From NCBI GenBank assembly GCA_018894105.1, contig CM032128.1:18767001-18831000 (forward strand): 64,000 nt of DNA, given 5' to 3'. The notes below the pieces were generated by a model, which was given only the letters and a program-made list of their open reading frames with translations, ran no database searches and was not told the origin of the DNA. The translations under genes and the position numbers were made by a program. The DNA comes from Jacaranda mimosifolia (taxonomy: Eukaryota; Streptophyta; Magnoliopsida; Lamiales; Bignoniaceae). This document shows positions 24,475 through 37,669 of the stretch, one piece after another. How positions within the stretch are numbered: position 1 is the first letter of the stretch; every line of letters starts with the position of its first letter.

Positions 24475-25421
24475 CAATGATGACTATAGAAGGGAAAGCA
24501 TCCCAAAGAGCACGAAACGCACTCTCTACTCCATGATTGCCAAGCCCTTTACATGATCCATGCAACCTCAAGAAATTAGATTTTACTGTGTATTAATGGA
24601 AATTCCCTCCACCAATTTCACCAAAATAAAGAATAGGATCACTCATCTTTTGTATATACCAACAGACAAAGCATTAGATTCGTACTTTTGTATAGTCCTC
24701 CAAATGAGATACTATCACATGATCACTATTCCAATAACAATGACGCTAAACCAATCATCAGACAAAGGCCTCTCCCATGGTACAAAACTCAAAACAACAA
24801 TTACATGGACCAAATCTAAGTGAGTAGGCAAAAATTTGGCAAAGAAGCATATAGCCCACCCTTCACTAGTGTACAAGTAATAGCAATACAAAAAGAACTT
24901 AAGCCCTTGTATCAATCAACTATTCTTCCTATAGGTAAAAAAAATACATATGGAGTAAGAGAGATATCAACCCCCTATTTTGACCAGGCTACTAAATCAA
25001 TCACTGCGTGAGCAGCTTTATACAACTCCAGTATCTTTGCAAGAGAGACACGTTACTGCATAAATTGCCTATTCACATGCTCCAAGCCATATCCTAATGC
25101 AGCAGTACTCACAACTATTTCCCTCTAGAAATTCATTTTAAGTATAGCTGAGATCTAATTTTTCCTTCATGTACCCGTCCATTCATAGGGAGGGCTTCAC
25201 TAAAAATTAATAGGCTAATTAATACCTTTTTTAGCCTAATTTGGTGAAGAATTAATCAAGAAAAATGCACCTTGGCCTCATGGACTTGACAATAAACGAT
25301 AGACTTTCGAATGGAGTTCCTCAAACTTGTGCATAGCATATTGACATAAGGCAAGATGATGTTCCCGTATGAAGTTGGAGGCCCATTTAGCAAATCCAGT
25401 GATGATTGGGGAGTGCATTAA
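24475..25421 (-). pseudogene. Exon-like blocks of an unrecognised gene
   Basis: Three minus-strand blocks read like protein exons amid noncoding AT-rich DNA. The first (about 25419-25250) starts with an ATG and reads [20 protein letters not shown] and on for about 50 residues before a TGA. The second (about 25135-24985) reads REIVVSTAALGYGLEHVNRQ and later KILELYKAAHAVIDLVAWSK, with one TAA between. The third (about 24580-24475) contains GNHGVESAFRALWDAFPSIV and ends at a possible GT donor. Residue composition is unlike transposon proteins. The order fits one split gene that has decayed. I cannot name the family. It lies downstream of the minus-strand primer site at 26586, so capture by that element is possible but unproven. 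Confidence 0.4.
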
Positions 25422-26585
25422 TATATCATAAAATTAAAAACTCTTATACTAAGTAATTTTTTGAAGATATGAATCATTGTATTGATAGAATATGGAACCT
25501 GTTAGATTTCCACACTTCTTGACATCTTAAGGAAGCTTTTAGAAGAAATCTACAATCAAGTAACTACATTCCATTTCTACTAGCTGTAGAGTTGCCCTGT
25601 TGCTTTCTCCTTTCATCCAATATAATGGTTCAGAGACAACATTGCCAACTTTAACTCTGAAAAAGGGGTAGTGCTTTAGCTCTTGCAATAAACAAAGATA
25701 AATATCAACACAATTACATCTAGAATTTTTATGTCACGCTATTTCTAGTAGTACCACTCATCTCCTATCTTTTCCAAGTTGTCAAGAGGTGAGGGAGAAG
25801 GTATACTACTGCGAGATATGGAACATTTAACGATGTAAACGATTTACAAAACTCTCACCACAATAGAATAAAATTAGAAGTTCATATCTTGAATTCAACC
25901 AACAAATGTTTTGGTATTAAGCAAAATAGAATGCATTTGGTTCCATAGTTAAGTCAACTCTAGAATTATCTAACACTTGCAGTTCCATATATGTTAAGAC
26001 TTTCAGTTCTTCATCTCATATCTCAAAGCAATACGCACCATAAATCCAACATTTCTTGATATCATTTTGTGGGGCTCACCCAAAACAGTCCAAAAAATCA
26101 TTTAAACGTAGCTTAAATTGGAAAATTAATTATTACAAAATCATCATGTCCTTACTTTTAAATGCACAATTGTAACTAATTCCTTTTGGTTCCAAAACTT
26201 TTCTCAAAAAAATTTGGAAAATAATATTTTAATTTTGTTTGATATATTTTTTAAATACTATAATAGAAGTAATAATAGCCCACCTAAATCCATTATAATC
26301 AAAAAGAAGATAGAAAGCATTTATAATTCTCAAAGGGGAGAAAACTATCAAGTCCTAAAGTACTTCGAGCTAAGTCTCATAATATATAATGAATCCATCG
26401 TCAAGTTCCAAAAGTTTTCAATTGTATCAATTGGCATACCTAACAATCATTCACAACCTCAATATCAAATGAAATTTGATTATTCAATTCAGTGGCCAAA
26501 CCTAAATACTCAGATCAATCCCTAAGAGTTTTACCCCATATTCCACAATCCGAGGATCTTATCCCAACATAGCCTAAGTTCAAAA
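25422..26585. other. Noncoding region after minus-strand primer site
   Basis: On the minus strand this is the leader-like region after the primer site at 26586-26602. The first about 60 bases resemble the T1 leader (gatcctcg shared). No gag or other domain was recognised. The 103-codon plus-strand frame at 26214-26525 shows no family features. Confidence 0.4.
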
Positions 26586-26602
26586 CCTAGGCTCTGACAC
26601 CA
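26586..26602 (-). promoter_or_regulatory. Primer binding site, minus strand
   Basis: On the minus strand tggtgtcagagcctagg lies just after the sequence ggggtgtgatggaa. This is the tRNA-Met primer type and fixes the orientation of the adjoining LTR. Confidence 0.8.
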
Positions 26603-26606
26603 TTCC

Positions 26607-28891
26607 ATCACACCCCAAAATAAACCATGTGCCTAGTGTCGAGGCATTTTCAATCCCAAATAAAAATATATCACCTATCCAAATTCATGATCTTAAATAA
26701 AGAAAAAACTCCAACATCTATAATAATTCAAAACATGGATATTTCTTTTATTAATCTAGGCTTATTTTGATAAGATGGTGAGTCAAAGGCCACATAAATC
26801 ATTTCATGATTTAGATGTTTCACCTTGACAATGAAGGTTAGTTTTCAAGAGCTTAGGTTACGATTTTTGACTAAGATGTTTGTTTGAAATTTTTCATGAA
26901 CTTAGAGAACAATATCTTAAGTTGAGAATTAGATGTTTTTGGATATATTTTGGCATAGAGGACCATTAAATAAAGAAACTCAAAATGCCCAATATTCTTC
27001 CCTCAACTAGAAAATCTTTAAAGAAAAAGAACTAATTTGCTAACACGGCAATAAAACTAGAGTCACTGCATGGTCCTCATCTCAAGAGAAAACTTTTAAT
27101 TCCGGTTCTCATCATATGCAAGTTCAACATCCTCACTTGAGCTAGGATCTAGGTCTGCTAGAATGAAGTAAAAGAAAAGAAAAGAGTGTGAGCAAAAGAC
27201 TCAATTAGTGCCAAGTGTGTGCAATGTGAGTTCAGGAATTTAACATGACTTGTATAGTGAAAATATTCAAGAAATTGTATAGTGAAAATATTTGGGAAAA
27301 ACATAAGCTGAAATTATTTAACAATCAAAGCAGTAACAAATCAAGAATTCTATAAACAGTCAAGCTGTATCAAGTTAAGAGTTTAATAAAAAGTTTTCTA
27401 GAAGTGAAAATCGTTAAACAGTCAAATAGTATCAAATCAAGAATTTAATAAACCATTTCCCAGACTAACAACTTAAATGCGATGATCAAATAGTGTTCAC
27501 AGCAGCCAGTCAACCTTATAACTCCCACCGTAACAGTTCCTTATCGCTCCAAGCAATGTGCAACCTTACCAAAACAGTGCCCGAGCGTCCCCGGGAATTC
27601 CTACAACCCACCTCAGCCATAAACAGCTTATGTTGTGCACTGGGGGATTAGGCCATGGGGGTTTGGGGTTCAACTAGCTAGCCCGCTGCTGCTCAGTGAA
27701 TTCCCTGACACACCCAGACCAAGTTGGATCCAACTAACAATAACAATAATAGTAACAATAACATTAATCAACTGATCATCGAATTTAATTGCTAGTCTAG
27801 AAGCATTAAAATCATAAAACACATGTTTTCTTGTACGTGAAACAAAATAAAGTAGTTTTTGTGTGTAATGGAATATAGTTTAGTGCAATGTAACTTAAAA
27901 CAAGTTGCAATTAAATTACTATAGCATATATCCTTATGGGTTTTGAAATAATATGTATATATGTATAGGTTTAGGCACTCACTGTACTTGGCAATTGAAT
28001 TAAGAGTAATCCCCGAGCATGTGAGTTTCAAATCACCTACTGAAACAATTCCCAAAATTCAATTAAAAATCATAGATCTTTATTGGTGTCCAAAAGTTAC
28101 TAACCTATAACCTAGATAAATTGAAGAATGATCAGAGGAATGAGGCTACTAAAATCTTTAGATTAGTTGCCACTTCTATTGTAAGATTTTAAACTATCTA
28201 ACTTAAGGTATTTAAAACATGTTAGAATCCTAGGCTAATTGTATCACTGACTATCAAGAGTTCTATTTTCCACCAATTATGATTCCTAATGTCTGGATAT
28301 CGAAACTCTTTAAAATAAATGAACTAATGCTTAGAATTACAAAGAAAAGAAAATGTAACTGAGTTGCCAAAATTAATATATTAAGGTTCCTAATATTGTT
28401 ATTAAAATTTATTTTACAAGTAATGGTATAAAAGTGATGGAAGGTGTGAGGTATGGCCTAATGTGTGTGTGGCAACATAGAAATGTGTGGTTTCAGCATG
28501 TAAAGGTGATATACGCAGTAGCCATATGTGTATTACTAGGATTGCATGCAAGAATGAATGCTACTTCGACAAAACTCATGACAACCTACCACATTATGAA
28601 GACTATTGATAGGTTCTAAAAATTTCCATCAATTTAAAGATTTGGGACCCTTTTCCCTCAACTAGAAATTTGTTCAAAGTTTTCAAGAAAAGGACCCACG
28701 GAATGAAAGCATGAAATAAGTTATAAAAATTGAAAAATTATTTTGTTGTAAAGAAATTTTAATGATCTCAAATTATTTTCAAAAGAGAAAATTATTGTAC
28801 ACGATAATTTATTTGAATAAATTTTGATCAAAAATAATAAAATTATGAATTAAACAGCCAAAAAATATCCAAATCAAAGAATTCCGTCACA
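26607..28891 (-). repeat. Ty3/gypsy 5' LTR, minus strand
   Basis: On the minus strand the LTR runs from tgtgacggaattc (28891) to ggggtgtgat (about 26607), followed by a primer site. Length is about 2.28 kb. A GC-richer block at about 27500-27720 corresponds in position to the gggatgggccc block of the other long LTRs. The right edge was set from the inverted terminal motif and is approximate. No matching 3' LTR is seen to the left. Confidence 0.6.
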
Positions 28892-30390
28892 CCCATACTT
28901 ATTCTTTTTTTTTTAAGAATTCAATTTCCTAAAATCATGAGAACACACCATCACTTATCATGTTTCTAGAATGATTATCTCATTAGAAATAAATAGGTGT
29001 AAATCAATTCAACCAAATATTCTTTAGCACCAGAAACTAAAAACAAGAAAATTTGAAAGAAAAAAAACTTAAAGAATAAAGAAAAGAAGATTATATATAT
29101 TCTTGAGCACCATCATATCATGTACAGATATATTCCTAAAATCCACGGTATCTCCTAAAATCAATTAGCAATTATATTCCCAAAATCAATTAGCAATTAA
29201 TAATCTACCCTTTCTCCACTATTCAATTATATATGAGGTTGTCCACTATTCTTCTACATGAATAAGACATATCATTCTAATCAACCTTAATCCATGTTGG
29301 CAATTAACTAAAGGTCACTTGTTTCTCTTATATGAAAATTTCGTTAGCAGAGGAACGGAAAGATTTACGTGGAGATGGAGATGAAGGCTAATTATCTATT
29401 GATTACCTGACATAAATTTCTCTTGTTGTATCCTCGGTTGGTCCTCTTTTCTTTTTCTTTTCACTTGAATTCTATTGTAACAGAGTCGCCTCATGTGGGC
29501 AAGTAGGAAACCGCATCAGACCAAAATTATTAAAGCAGCTAGCTTTCCTTATTTTGGGGCTTTCCTCTAACCTTTTTGAATTGAGATTTTGGAAAACTTG
29601 CCCTAATTTTTGTCTTTGAAAGGATAGAATACCTAGACCTAAAACTTGGTATCCAGTACAGGGCTGGCAGAGTTGGGAGGAGATCTTAACAAAGATGAGC
29701 TGAGAAAGAATCTTATTGAGTTTCAAGTTGCCGGCAGAACTATGGTTGATTGAAGGTGGTCCATGGCAACGAAGAAAGATGGGCTGCAGTGGTGATAAAA
29801 GTAAATGGGGTCTAATATCCATGCCTTCTACCAATATGTGTGTGACATGAGATGCTACCACAATTATGTATTGTCTCATGAGTCGTGGATCACATTTTTG
29901 TTGGAAAGCTATGATCTCTACTTTAGCATGAGATGCACTTTAATATGAATTAGCTTTGACATTATCTCATCATTCGTGGAATGATCATAGTTGAGTATAA
30001 TTGAAGAAGGATTGGTGAGTTTGACTAAACACTTAGGAATATAGATGTTGCATGAGTTGTGGGTCTATATGAAAAGTGAGGCAAAATAGATTAAAGATTG
30101 TATAGAGATGAAATTAGTAAAATTTACTTACCTTAAGGTCATAAGTGGATGACTCATGAATCGTAGGTCCACAAGTGATGCTTTTGGGTCTCAATTCTCA
30201 CTAGGAAATATGATTTCCCAAATTTCTTTTGAGGGCAAGAAATTTGAAGAAATAGTGTGAGCAAAACATGTTTGAAAGACCATAATCATGTTTTTCAATA
30301 TCAAAATTCAATCAAATACTTATTCTCTTATTCATTTTTTGTAGATTTTTGAAATTTCCAAGATAGCTAAAAATCCACTCAGTATATTTT
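28892..30390. other. Unassigned region before the copia element
   Basis: The sequence is AT-rich. A minus-strand frame of 135 codons (29472-29879) has no recognised domain. Related short motifs with catgag..gtgggtc recur near 29873, 30050 and 30150 and may belong to a decayed copia 5' LTR, but no LTR start or primer site could be identified. Confidence 0.35.
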
Positions 30391-31117
30391 GAAAACTAAT
30401 AAACTCACTGGACCGAACTACCGCTATTGGTTAAGAAACCTCAAGATTATTCTAAACTCCAAAAGAAGGACATATCTTGACTAAAAGTCCACCAGATACC
30501 ACAGTAAACAATGTTGATCAAGAGGCACGCAAAGCATTCGCAAAAATATGTTGATGATGATCTCCAAGCCTGGTGCCTTATAATGGCATCTATGTCCAAT
30601 GAACTCCAAAAGTCTCGTGAGAACATGAAAAATGCCTTAGACATATACTTGCACTTACAAGAGTTGTATGGCTTGTAAATTAGTCATAAGAGATACATGT
30701 CATCAAAAGAGCTTTTTAGGGCAAAGATGGTTAAATGGTCAAGTGTCCATGGACAATGACCTTTATGTGGATTTGATCCTCTAATCTTTGTCGAGCTCAT
30801 TTGATTAATTTGTAATGAGCTTCAATATGTCCAAGCAAGAGGTTACAACCAACAAATTGGTCAATTTGTTAATAATCGACAAGGCGACTATGGAGAAAGA
30901 AAAGCCTTTAATGATTGTTTCCTCCTCCCAATCTAAAGGCCCAAAAGGCAAGAAAAAAGGGTGTAAAAATAAGGTTCTTCTAAAGGGAAACAAGCATCAA
31001 AGGCTTCTAGAGAGATCAAGAAGAAAAAAAAAGAATAAAAAGGATCTCACTTATTTCTATTGTGATGAACCAGGACATTGGAAGCAAAATTGCAAGGAAT
31101 ACCTTGCAACCTTATGA
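30391..31117 (+). pseudogene. Copia gag
   Basis: The start reads NKLTGPNYRYWLRNL (about 30396-30440), the usual opening of copia gag. After several frame changes a basic region (frame 30815-31117) leads to the zinc knuckle YFYCDEPGHWKQNC at about 31053-31094. Its first Cys is replaced by Tyr, so the C-x2-C-x4-H-x4-C site is broken. The protein would bind and package element RNA. Confidence 0.8.
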
Positions 31118-31139
31118 AAGGATTTTTTTTTGTTTATTG

Positions 31140-32353
31140 AAGTGAATTTAACTACCAATTCTTCCTCATGGGTATTTGATAACACATGGTTCTCATCTTT
31201 GCAATCCGTTGGAGGAGATAGAAGGAAGAAAGAATCTAAGTGATTGGGGATATGATCCTCCGCCTTGGCAATTAAGCAAAAGTTGCAGCCAAAGTCGAAA
31301 GTGTAGCAAAGTTAGACTTAGGGAATTCTATGATAGTACTTGATCCTTGCTATTATGTACCGAATCTTATTAAGAATGTCATTTCAATTTCTGTTTTAGA
31401 TGATAAAGGTATTGATTTTTCAATCAAAAATGAAAAATTGATGGCAATAAAGAATAGTTCTTTAATTGCATGTGCTACATTGAATAATGGATTATACATT
31501 CTAGATTCTCAACCATCACTTATACACATTCAACAAAACAATAAAAGAAACAAAGATAACCAAGAAAATACCTATCTATGGCATGCAGGACTTGGACATA
31601 TTTCCAAAATATGATAAGCAAGTTAGTAGCCTAAATTTCACTAAATGTTAGTGGACTAGAGGACTTACCTACTTGTAAGTCTTGTTTGGAGGGAATAATG
31701 ACCAATGCTCCATTTGTTGGACAAATGAAGTGAACCCCTAGTCCTTTGGATTTAATCCATATGGATGTGTGTAGACTATTAAGAATTAGTGCAAGAAAAG
31801 GCTTTCTTACTTCATTACCTTTACCAATGATCATACTCGTTTTAGACATGTGTATCTTATGAAGAACAAATCTGAAGCCTTTGAAAAAGGTTCAAAGACT
31901 ATAGGAATGAAGTACAAAAGCAATTAAGACTTAGTATTAAGGTTTTTCGTTCGGACCGAGGAGGAGAATACTTAAGTGCTGAATTCTTAGATTATCTTAA
32001 ATAGAATGGGATTATCTCACAATGGACTCCACCTGGCATGCCCCAACACAACAGATTAGCCGAAAGAGAAGCCATACTTTGTTGGACATGGTATGAGTCA
32101 TGATAAGCTTCACTGATGTCTCTATCTCCTTTTAAGGATCACCCTAAATATGGTAGCGATGTTATTAAATGTAGTGCCATCAAAGTCAGTGCCAAAGACC
32201 CCACATGAGATGCAGTATGACAAAGCACTTTCTTACTCTTATTCAAGAGTTTGGGGGTCTCCTACATATGTCAAGAGACTAGTGAGAGATAAGTTGGATA
32301 CAAGATCCATCTTGTGCAAGTTTGTGGGATATCCAAAAGAGTATTTGGGTTAT
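31140..32353 (+). pseudogene. Copia protease remnant and integrase
   Basis: The frame 31330-31614 covers the end of protease and the gag-pre-integrase domain, ending in LWHAGLGHISK, the copia zinc-binding motif. Integrase core follows with stops: FRSDRGGEYLSAEFLDYL at about 31946-32000 carries the second catalytic Asp, and AEREA near 32060 carries the Glu. The C-terminal piece (frame 32150-32374) reads RSILCKFVGYPKEYLGY, where it is cut at 32353 by the solo LTR. The reading resumes at 35236 with YFYDPSDQKVFVSRKATFLE. Confidence 0.85.
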
Positions 32354-35235
32354 TGTAACACCCCTAAAATTTGATAGTTTTGAAAAATAAGGATTTAAAA
32401 ATTAAGGTACGGGCTGGTCGGATTTTAGGGCTCAAAAAATAAATAAAAAGGACTTGATTGTAAGAATTTCGTAAGTTTTGGGGTCAATTCGCAATTTGAT
32501 GAGACTTGATTGACCACCATTTGGAAAGTTTTGGGCGTCAAAGTGGGATTATTTTGGCTCAACTAGGTGAATGTGAGGAACTGAGAAGGTTGGGGATTGA
32601 AATTGAAGATGGAAGAACTTTTCAGGACTTGATCGAAAGCTAGGGTAAAATCTTGGGGGTCAATTCAGAATTTTTGAAAGATGATTTTATATATATTTTT
32701 CCCCCAACATTTCACCATTCTTCACCAAACACCATCTTCAACCTCCCGTCAACCCCTTTGGCGATCGCCTTCGATGACACCCCGAAAAAAAAAAAACCAA
32801 ATCAATATACAGTTTCTCTTCCTCACCAGCAAACCGACGACACCACATGCACCGTGAACCAAGCAGTAGAGCCACCAAAAATTGAGACTGAAAGTTGGCT
32901 GACGGCGAAGGTTGATGAGTTTCCATTTTTCGGCGACCAAGTTGGGTTTTGGGGTATGAGTTTTGTAGAACTTAGCTCATGGAGTAGCTAAGTACCTTCG
33001 ATTTTTAGTTTAAGTGGCTGGCGGCAGCGGAATTAAGAAAGAACCGACACGATGGAGGTGGCGGAGCAGTCACGTTTTCCAGTCAACTAGATCTCAATCC
33101 GATGGCTTTTGGTAAAATTAACTTGGGGGTTTGCTTAGTTAAGCTAAAAGGCACATTTTGGTGGTGGTTTGGGTCAATTCCGACGGCAGAGGAGCTAGGA
33201 TAGTTTCTTTAACTCGTTGTGACGATCGTGGCGGTGCTTTCGGCTTGTGATTTTGAGGCTTCATTAAGCACTTCTTGGGTAAAAGAGTTGGAATTGGGAA
33301 GTTTGGATTTAAGCTTTAGATCCTTTGAATTTTCTTCTAAGAACTTAGAAATTGGATTTTCTTGCAAGATTAGAAATTTTCTTGCAAGATTAGAAATTGG
33401 ATATATGACATGTATATATTTATGCCATGCATGGATATACATGTGCTTAGTGGACTCAGATTGGCATTATTTCGTGATAATTTTGGGAATAATTGAGTTA
33501 ATCGGAAGAGAAATCCCTAAATCTTATATTATGTCAAAGAGGATGAAGAATTAATATAAGAATTGGACTTCTAAACCATGCATGTATGATTTTAACCATT
33601 TAGCGGACTCAGATGTAGTATATTATGTGTTAATTTTGGTTCAATAAGTGAGTTAGATATTAAAAACCCTAATTTTATAGATTTAAGACCTAAGTAACAA
33701 TAATTGAGTTAATTAAGATAATTGGGCTATTACTTTGATTTGGGATAATGATATGAGGTTAATTATATAATTAAGGACCCGATTGTATTCCTTTATCAAA
33801 ACTGGTGTTATTAGCATGTTTTATCGAGGCTACCGATTTAGCTAATTAAGTATTGATTTTAGATCGTTGCTTGTATAAATGTAATTGTATGATCGAATGA
33901 GGATCTTGATTGTGGACCTATTCTTTTGGATTGGGTGATGAAGAAGTAGGTCCCACGGGCTAATAGTCGTGACTGCATTTTTCAAACTATAAGGTAAGGG
34001 TCTACCAATTGGTACTTACTTTGTACAAGCTTATTCTATATTTGTTGCACCCTATGAGGGTCTACCACTCTAGCACCTTTATTGTACCTATCTGTTATTG
34101 TGATAAACTCCAATGAGGCTTCTTGTTTCTGTATCGTATTCTGATTCGTTGAAATCTGACGATTATTTGAAATCTCGATTATTATCTATTTATAGGGTTA
34201 TTACTTATTTCTGTTCTGGTGTCCAGAACTCTTATTATATCATTCGATTTCTGTCCCTTGTACCCCCACAGCCTTACGGCTGACCTCGTATTACTTGTTA
34301 GCTTCTTATAAATGTGTTGATTGTTCAAGAAATCTTGTTGGTTTTCACCCGAAGGGACACCACTATGGGGTTTTAGCTTGACGCTATGTCCGAAAGATGG
34401 CCGGGCGAAACGGACCGACTGAGACATATATTTCGACTAATACCTACCTACGATCCTAACTTACAAGTAGTTGGAGGTAGCAAACTGTGAATAACAGGAT
34501 CCGACATGTGACCGGCCATGCCATAAAAATAAATTATTACTCGCCAAGCTAAGTGCTCGAGCAACAGAGCGATAAGGAAATTTTATTTATACTGTACCGA
34601 CGCCCGGTACTAGCAATTATAATTTGATCTGGGAGTAATTGGGTTGGAATGACCAATAGTCTGTTAAGTTCAATATCATATGTGTCTATACTCTATTGAT
34701 CATGTTAAAAATTCTAGCTTGTTACCAAATTTTGTTCATATTGAACAGTCTTACTTATTACTAAATTTATTTATTGATTGTTGTATCTCAATAGTTTTCC
34801 TTTGAATCCTATCATTTTCTTTTCCCCTCATTAAGTCCTTAGGACTTACCCTCCTATACTATTTTGATTTTTCTCATACAGGAATAGGTGAAGAACTCGG
34901 ACCTCGGGCTTGGACATGAACATGTTCTGTAACAGATTAGGTGTTTGAATGTATATATGGAATCATTTGACTATTAAGCCTAGACTTAAGATGTTGTGAT
35001 GTGTCATGAATGATAATGAAATTCCTAGAGGCATGTTTTTATTTTGTTAAGAGTTAAGAAATGGAGTGCGGTATGTAATTAGTGTTTGGACAGGTTTGTT
35101 TAAGTTAAAATATGTTGTTGTTTATGTTAGGTTTGAAAATTTTCTTATGGGCCTATTGTTTGTTTATGGCTTATTATTTAAGATAGAACTGAGTGACACC
35201 TCAGCTTAGGTGCTATCCCAAGATAGGGCGTTACA
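32354..35235 (+). mobile_element. Solo LTR, Ty3/gypsy TGTAACACCC group
   Basis: The LTR begins tgtaacacccctaaaattt and ends gggcgttaca, 2,882 bp, with a perfect 5-bp target duplication gttat at 32349-32353 and 35236-35240. It shares its first about 170 bp closely with the LTR at 62257. It also shares the GC-richer core at about 32700-33240 and the gatagtctggaggtag-type block near 34470 with the LTRs at 9294 and 41489. The frame 32653-32991 falls in the GC-richer core and is not supported as a gene. Confidence 0.93.
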
Positions 35236-36720
35236 GTTATTACTTCTATGATCCCTCGGATCAAAAGGTATTTGTTTCGAGGAAGGCTACCTTTTTGGAA
35301 AAGAAGTTTCTATTAGATAGAAAAGGCTTGATGAAATTCAAGATGATCAATCTATCCCACAAACGATCGAAACAAAAGAACATCCCAAGCTTAATACACA
35401 ACTTCCTAAAAGGTCGGACTGGATCAAGAAGTAACCCGAAAGGTTCGGATTTCTTTATAAGACGGGTCAAATGGATAGTGATTCAATGACCTATGAGGAA
35501 ACTATCTCGGACATAGATTTAGATTATTGGCTTGAGGCGATGAAATCCGAAATGGACTCCATGTACTCCAACATAGTATGGACTTTGGTAGATCTACTAG
35601 AGGGTATAGTACCCATTGATTGCAACTAGATCTATAAGCACAAGCTTGGAGTTGATAGAGAAATTTCTACCTTTAAGGTTAGACTTGTGGAAAAAAGTTA
35701 TATTTAAAGACCCGATGTTGATTTTGAGGAAACCTTTTCACCAGTCGCTATGCCCAAGTCATTAGGATTATGCTTGCCATAGCTGCTTACTACGACTATG
35801 AAATTTGGCAAATAGATGTAAAGACCATCTTTCTCAATAGAAACATTGATAAGGAAACTTATATGGATCAACCAAAAGGCTTTATATTTAAAGAGAATGA
35901 GCTAAAAGTTTGCAAACTCCGAAGGTTCATTTATGGACTCAAGCAAGCATGTCGAAGTTGGAACATACGTTTTGATGAGACAATCAAATTGTTTAGCCTC
36001 ATAAAAAAATATGTATGAACCTTGTGTATACAAAATGGCTGATGAGACTTTGATACAACTTATTGTACTTTATGTCGATGACATCCTTCTCATTGGGAAT
36101 GAGAGAAAGATGTTAGAGCGCACTAAAGCATGGTTATCTTCACAAATCTCCATAAAAGATTTGGGAGAAGCATTCTACGTATTGGGAATACGGATTTATG
36201 AAGCTAGATCAAGGAGGATGTTGGGGCTCTCTCGATCTTTGTACATAGATAAGATACTAAAGAGGTTAGTATGGAGGAATCCAAGAGGGGGTACCCTTCT
36301 ATGGGATATCGCCTTCGTCTCTCTAAGTCTATGGCCCCATAGATGAATGAAGAGAGAAAGAGATGTACCACATATCTTTATACATCTACCATTGGAAGCA
36401 CAATGTATGCTATGCTATGCTATGTACGACACGGGATGTAGCATATTCTCTAAGTGTTATGAGTTGCTACCAATCCAATCTAGGTAAGAGTGAAAGCCAT
36501 AAAAATAATCCTTAAGTACTTGAGAAGTACTAAGGATTTGCTTTTGATATACGGATGGAGAACTGAAACTCGAAGGGTTTTTAGATTCTAGTTTTCAATC
36601 TAATGAAGATGATCTTAAATCCATCTCCGAATAAAATATTTTGCCTTAATAGCGGTGCGGTAAGAGTTCCAAGCAAGAAACCATGGCCAATTCTACCACT
36701 AAGGTAGATATGAATAAGTT
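35236..36720 (+). pseudogene. Copia reverse transcriptase and RNase H
   Basis: RT contains WQIDVKTIFLNRNIDKETYM and QPKGFIF (about 35812-35890), then the catalytic LYVDDILLIGNE at about 36068-36103 with both Asp residues. DLGEAFYVLGIRIYEARS (about 36157-36210) precedes the connection to RNase H. RNase H is split by frameshifts from about 36340 (MYAMLC near 36400; NSTTKVD near 36690). The stretch copies element RNA into DNA in intact relatives. Stops occur at 36018 and elsewhere. Confidence 0.87.
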
Positions 36721-36761
36721 TATTTATTGTGTTGCATTTGATAACTTTAGGAAATTGATTA

Positions 36762-37408
36762 TAGACATCTGGTGGGTCGTGGTCATCTATTCCTCGCAAC
36801 TCGTAAGCATAAGGATGGATTACGGGTGAATGACACAGCAAAGGAACAAGAAGTAAGTTTTATTAATTTAATTTATTTAGTTTCTTACCGACTCATAGCA
36901 TAGAAGATAGAAATTAAATGAAAAGCATCTTATAGCTATTTTGCTCTTGTAGGAGCAAATTGAAAAAGAAATTAATGATGACCCTGCCACCAATTATGTT
37001 ATTTCCCCTAATGATGTTATTGACAAGACCTTAGGAAATGAGCACTCTGGGATAGTTTGATGTATGGGTTTAGGAGTGACATCCACATCTTCCTTTGTGA
37101 ATACAAGCCTCATAATGCGTGGTTTGAGTGGCTTTTCATCAAATGGTGAATTTAGCAAATCCCAAAATACGGATGGACTGGTTCAATTTGAGTCCCAATT
37201 GAAAAACACTATAAATGCAGTCAAGACTTATATTTTTGTTCATATTTTCATATAACTAGTTATAACCCAAAGTTTTTGTTTTGATCTTTGGAAATATTCA
37301 TTTTTCTCCCCATAGGCACAGTCACATGATGTAGGTAGTCAACATGAATCTACTTCTCCAATAGAAAGATCTTCAAGTGTCAGTAATTAAGAGCACAATG
37401 TAACTCCT
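36762..37408 (+). pseudogene. En/Spm-type transposase, C-terminal exons
   Basis: The first block reads ATRKHKDGLRVNDTAKEQE and ends at a GT donor (about 36852). The second starts after ttgtag (about 36952), reads NDDPATNYVISPNDVIDKTL then GNEHSGIV, and has an internal TGA near 37060. The last exon (about 37317-37408) reads SQHESTSPIERSSSVSN and ends in TAA. Spacing and wording match the C-terminal part of plant En/Spm-like transposases. The catalytic part is missing. Confidence 0.72.
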
Positions 37409-37669
37409 CACTAGCTACTTATTTATAGTGCTTACTTACATGTGAAACTAAGTTGAACATTTTAGTACTTGTGGATTATGATGTTGACATTTTTTAGAAT
37501 GACGATGTTTTGAGGATGTTTATTTTGAGAATATTGATGTTTTTGAGACTCAATTTAATATATTGGTTTTAGAATCAATTGATTGTGTTGAATTTGGAGA
37601 ATGAAGTTCTATTGGAATGTATATGAAATGGCATATAGGGATATTGAAAATTAACCAAAAAGTTAGTTT

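Larger units (their letters stand above)
30391..36720 (+). mobile_element. Ty1/copia retrotransposon, split by a solo LTR
   Basis: The order of domains (gag, protease region, integrase, RT, RNase H) with integrase before RT defines Ty1/copia. Coding sequence covers 30391-32353 and 35236-36720, and a 2.88-kb solo LTR sits between them. No LTRs of the element itself were recognised. At the right it is truncated inside RNase H near 36720, where CACTA transposase sequence follows. The lineage is not certain; the RT wording resembles Tork-like elements. Confidence 0.88.

Noticed and set aside
29472..29879. 135-codon minus-strand frame as a gene
   Set aside because: No recognisable domain, no splice or start support, surrounded by transposon debris.
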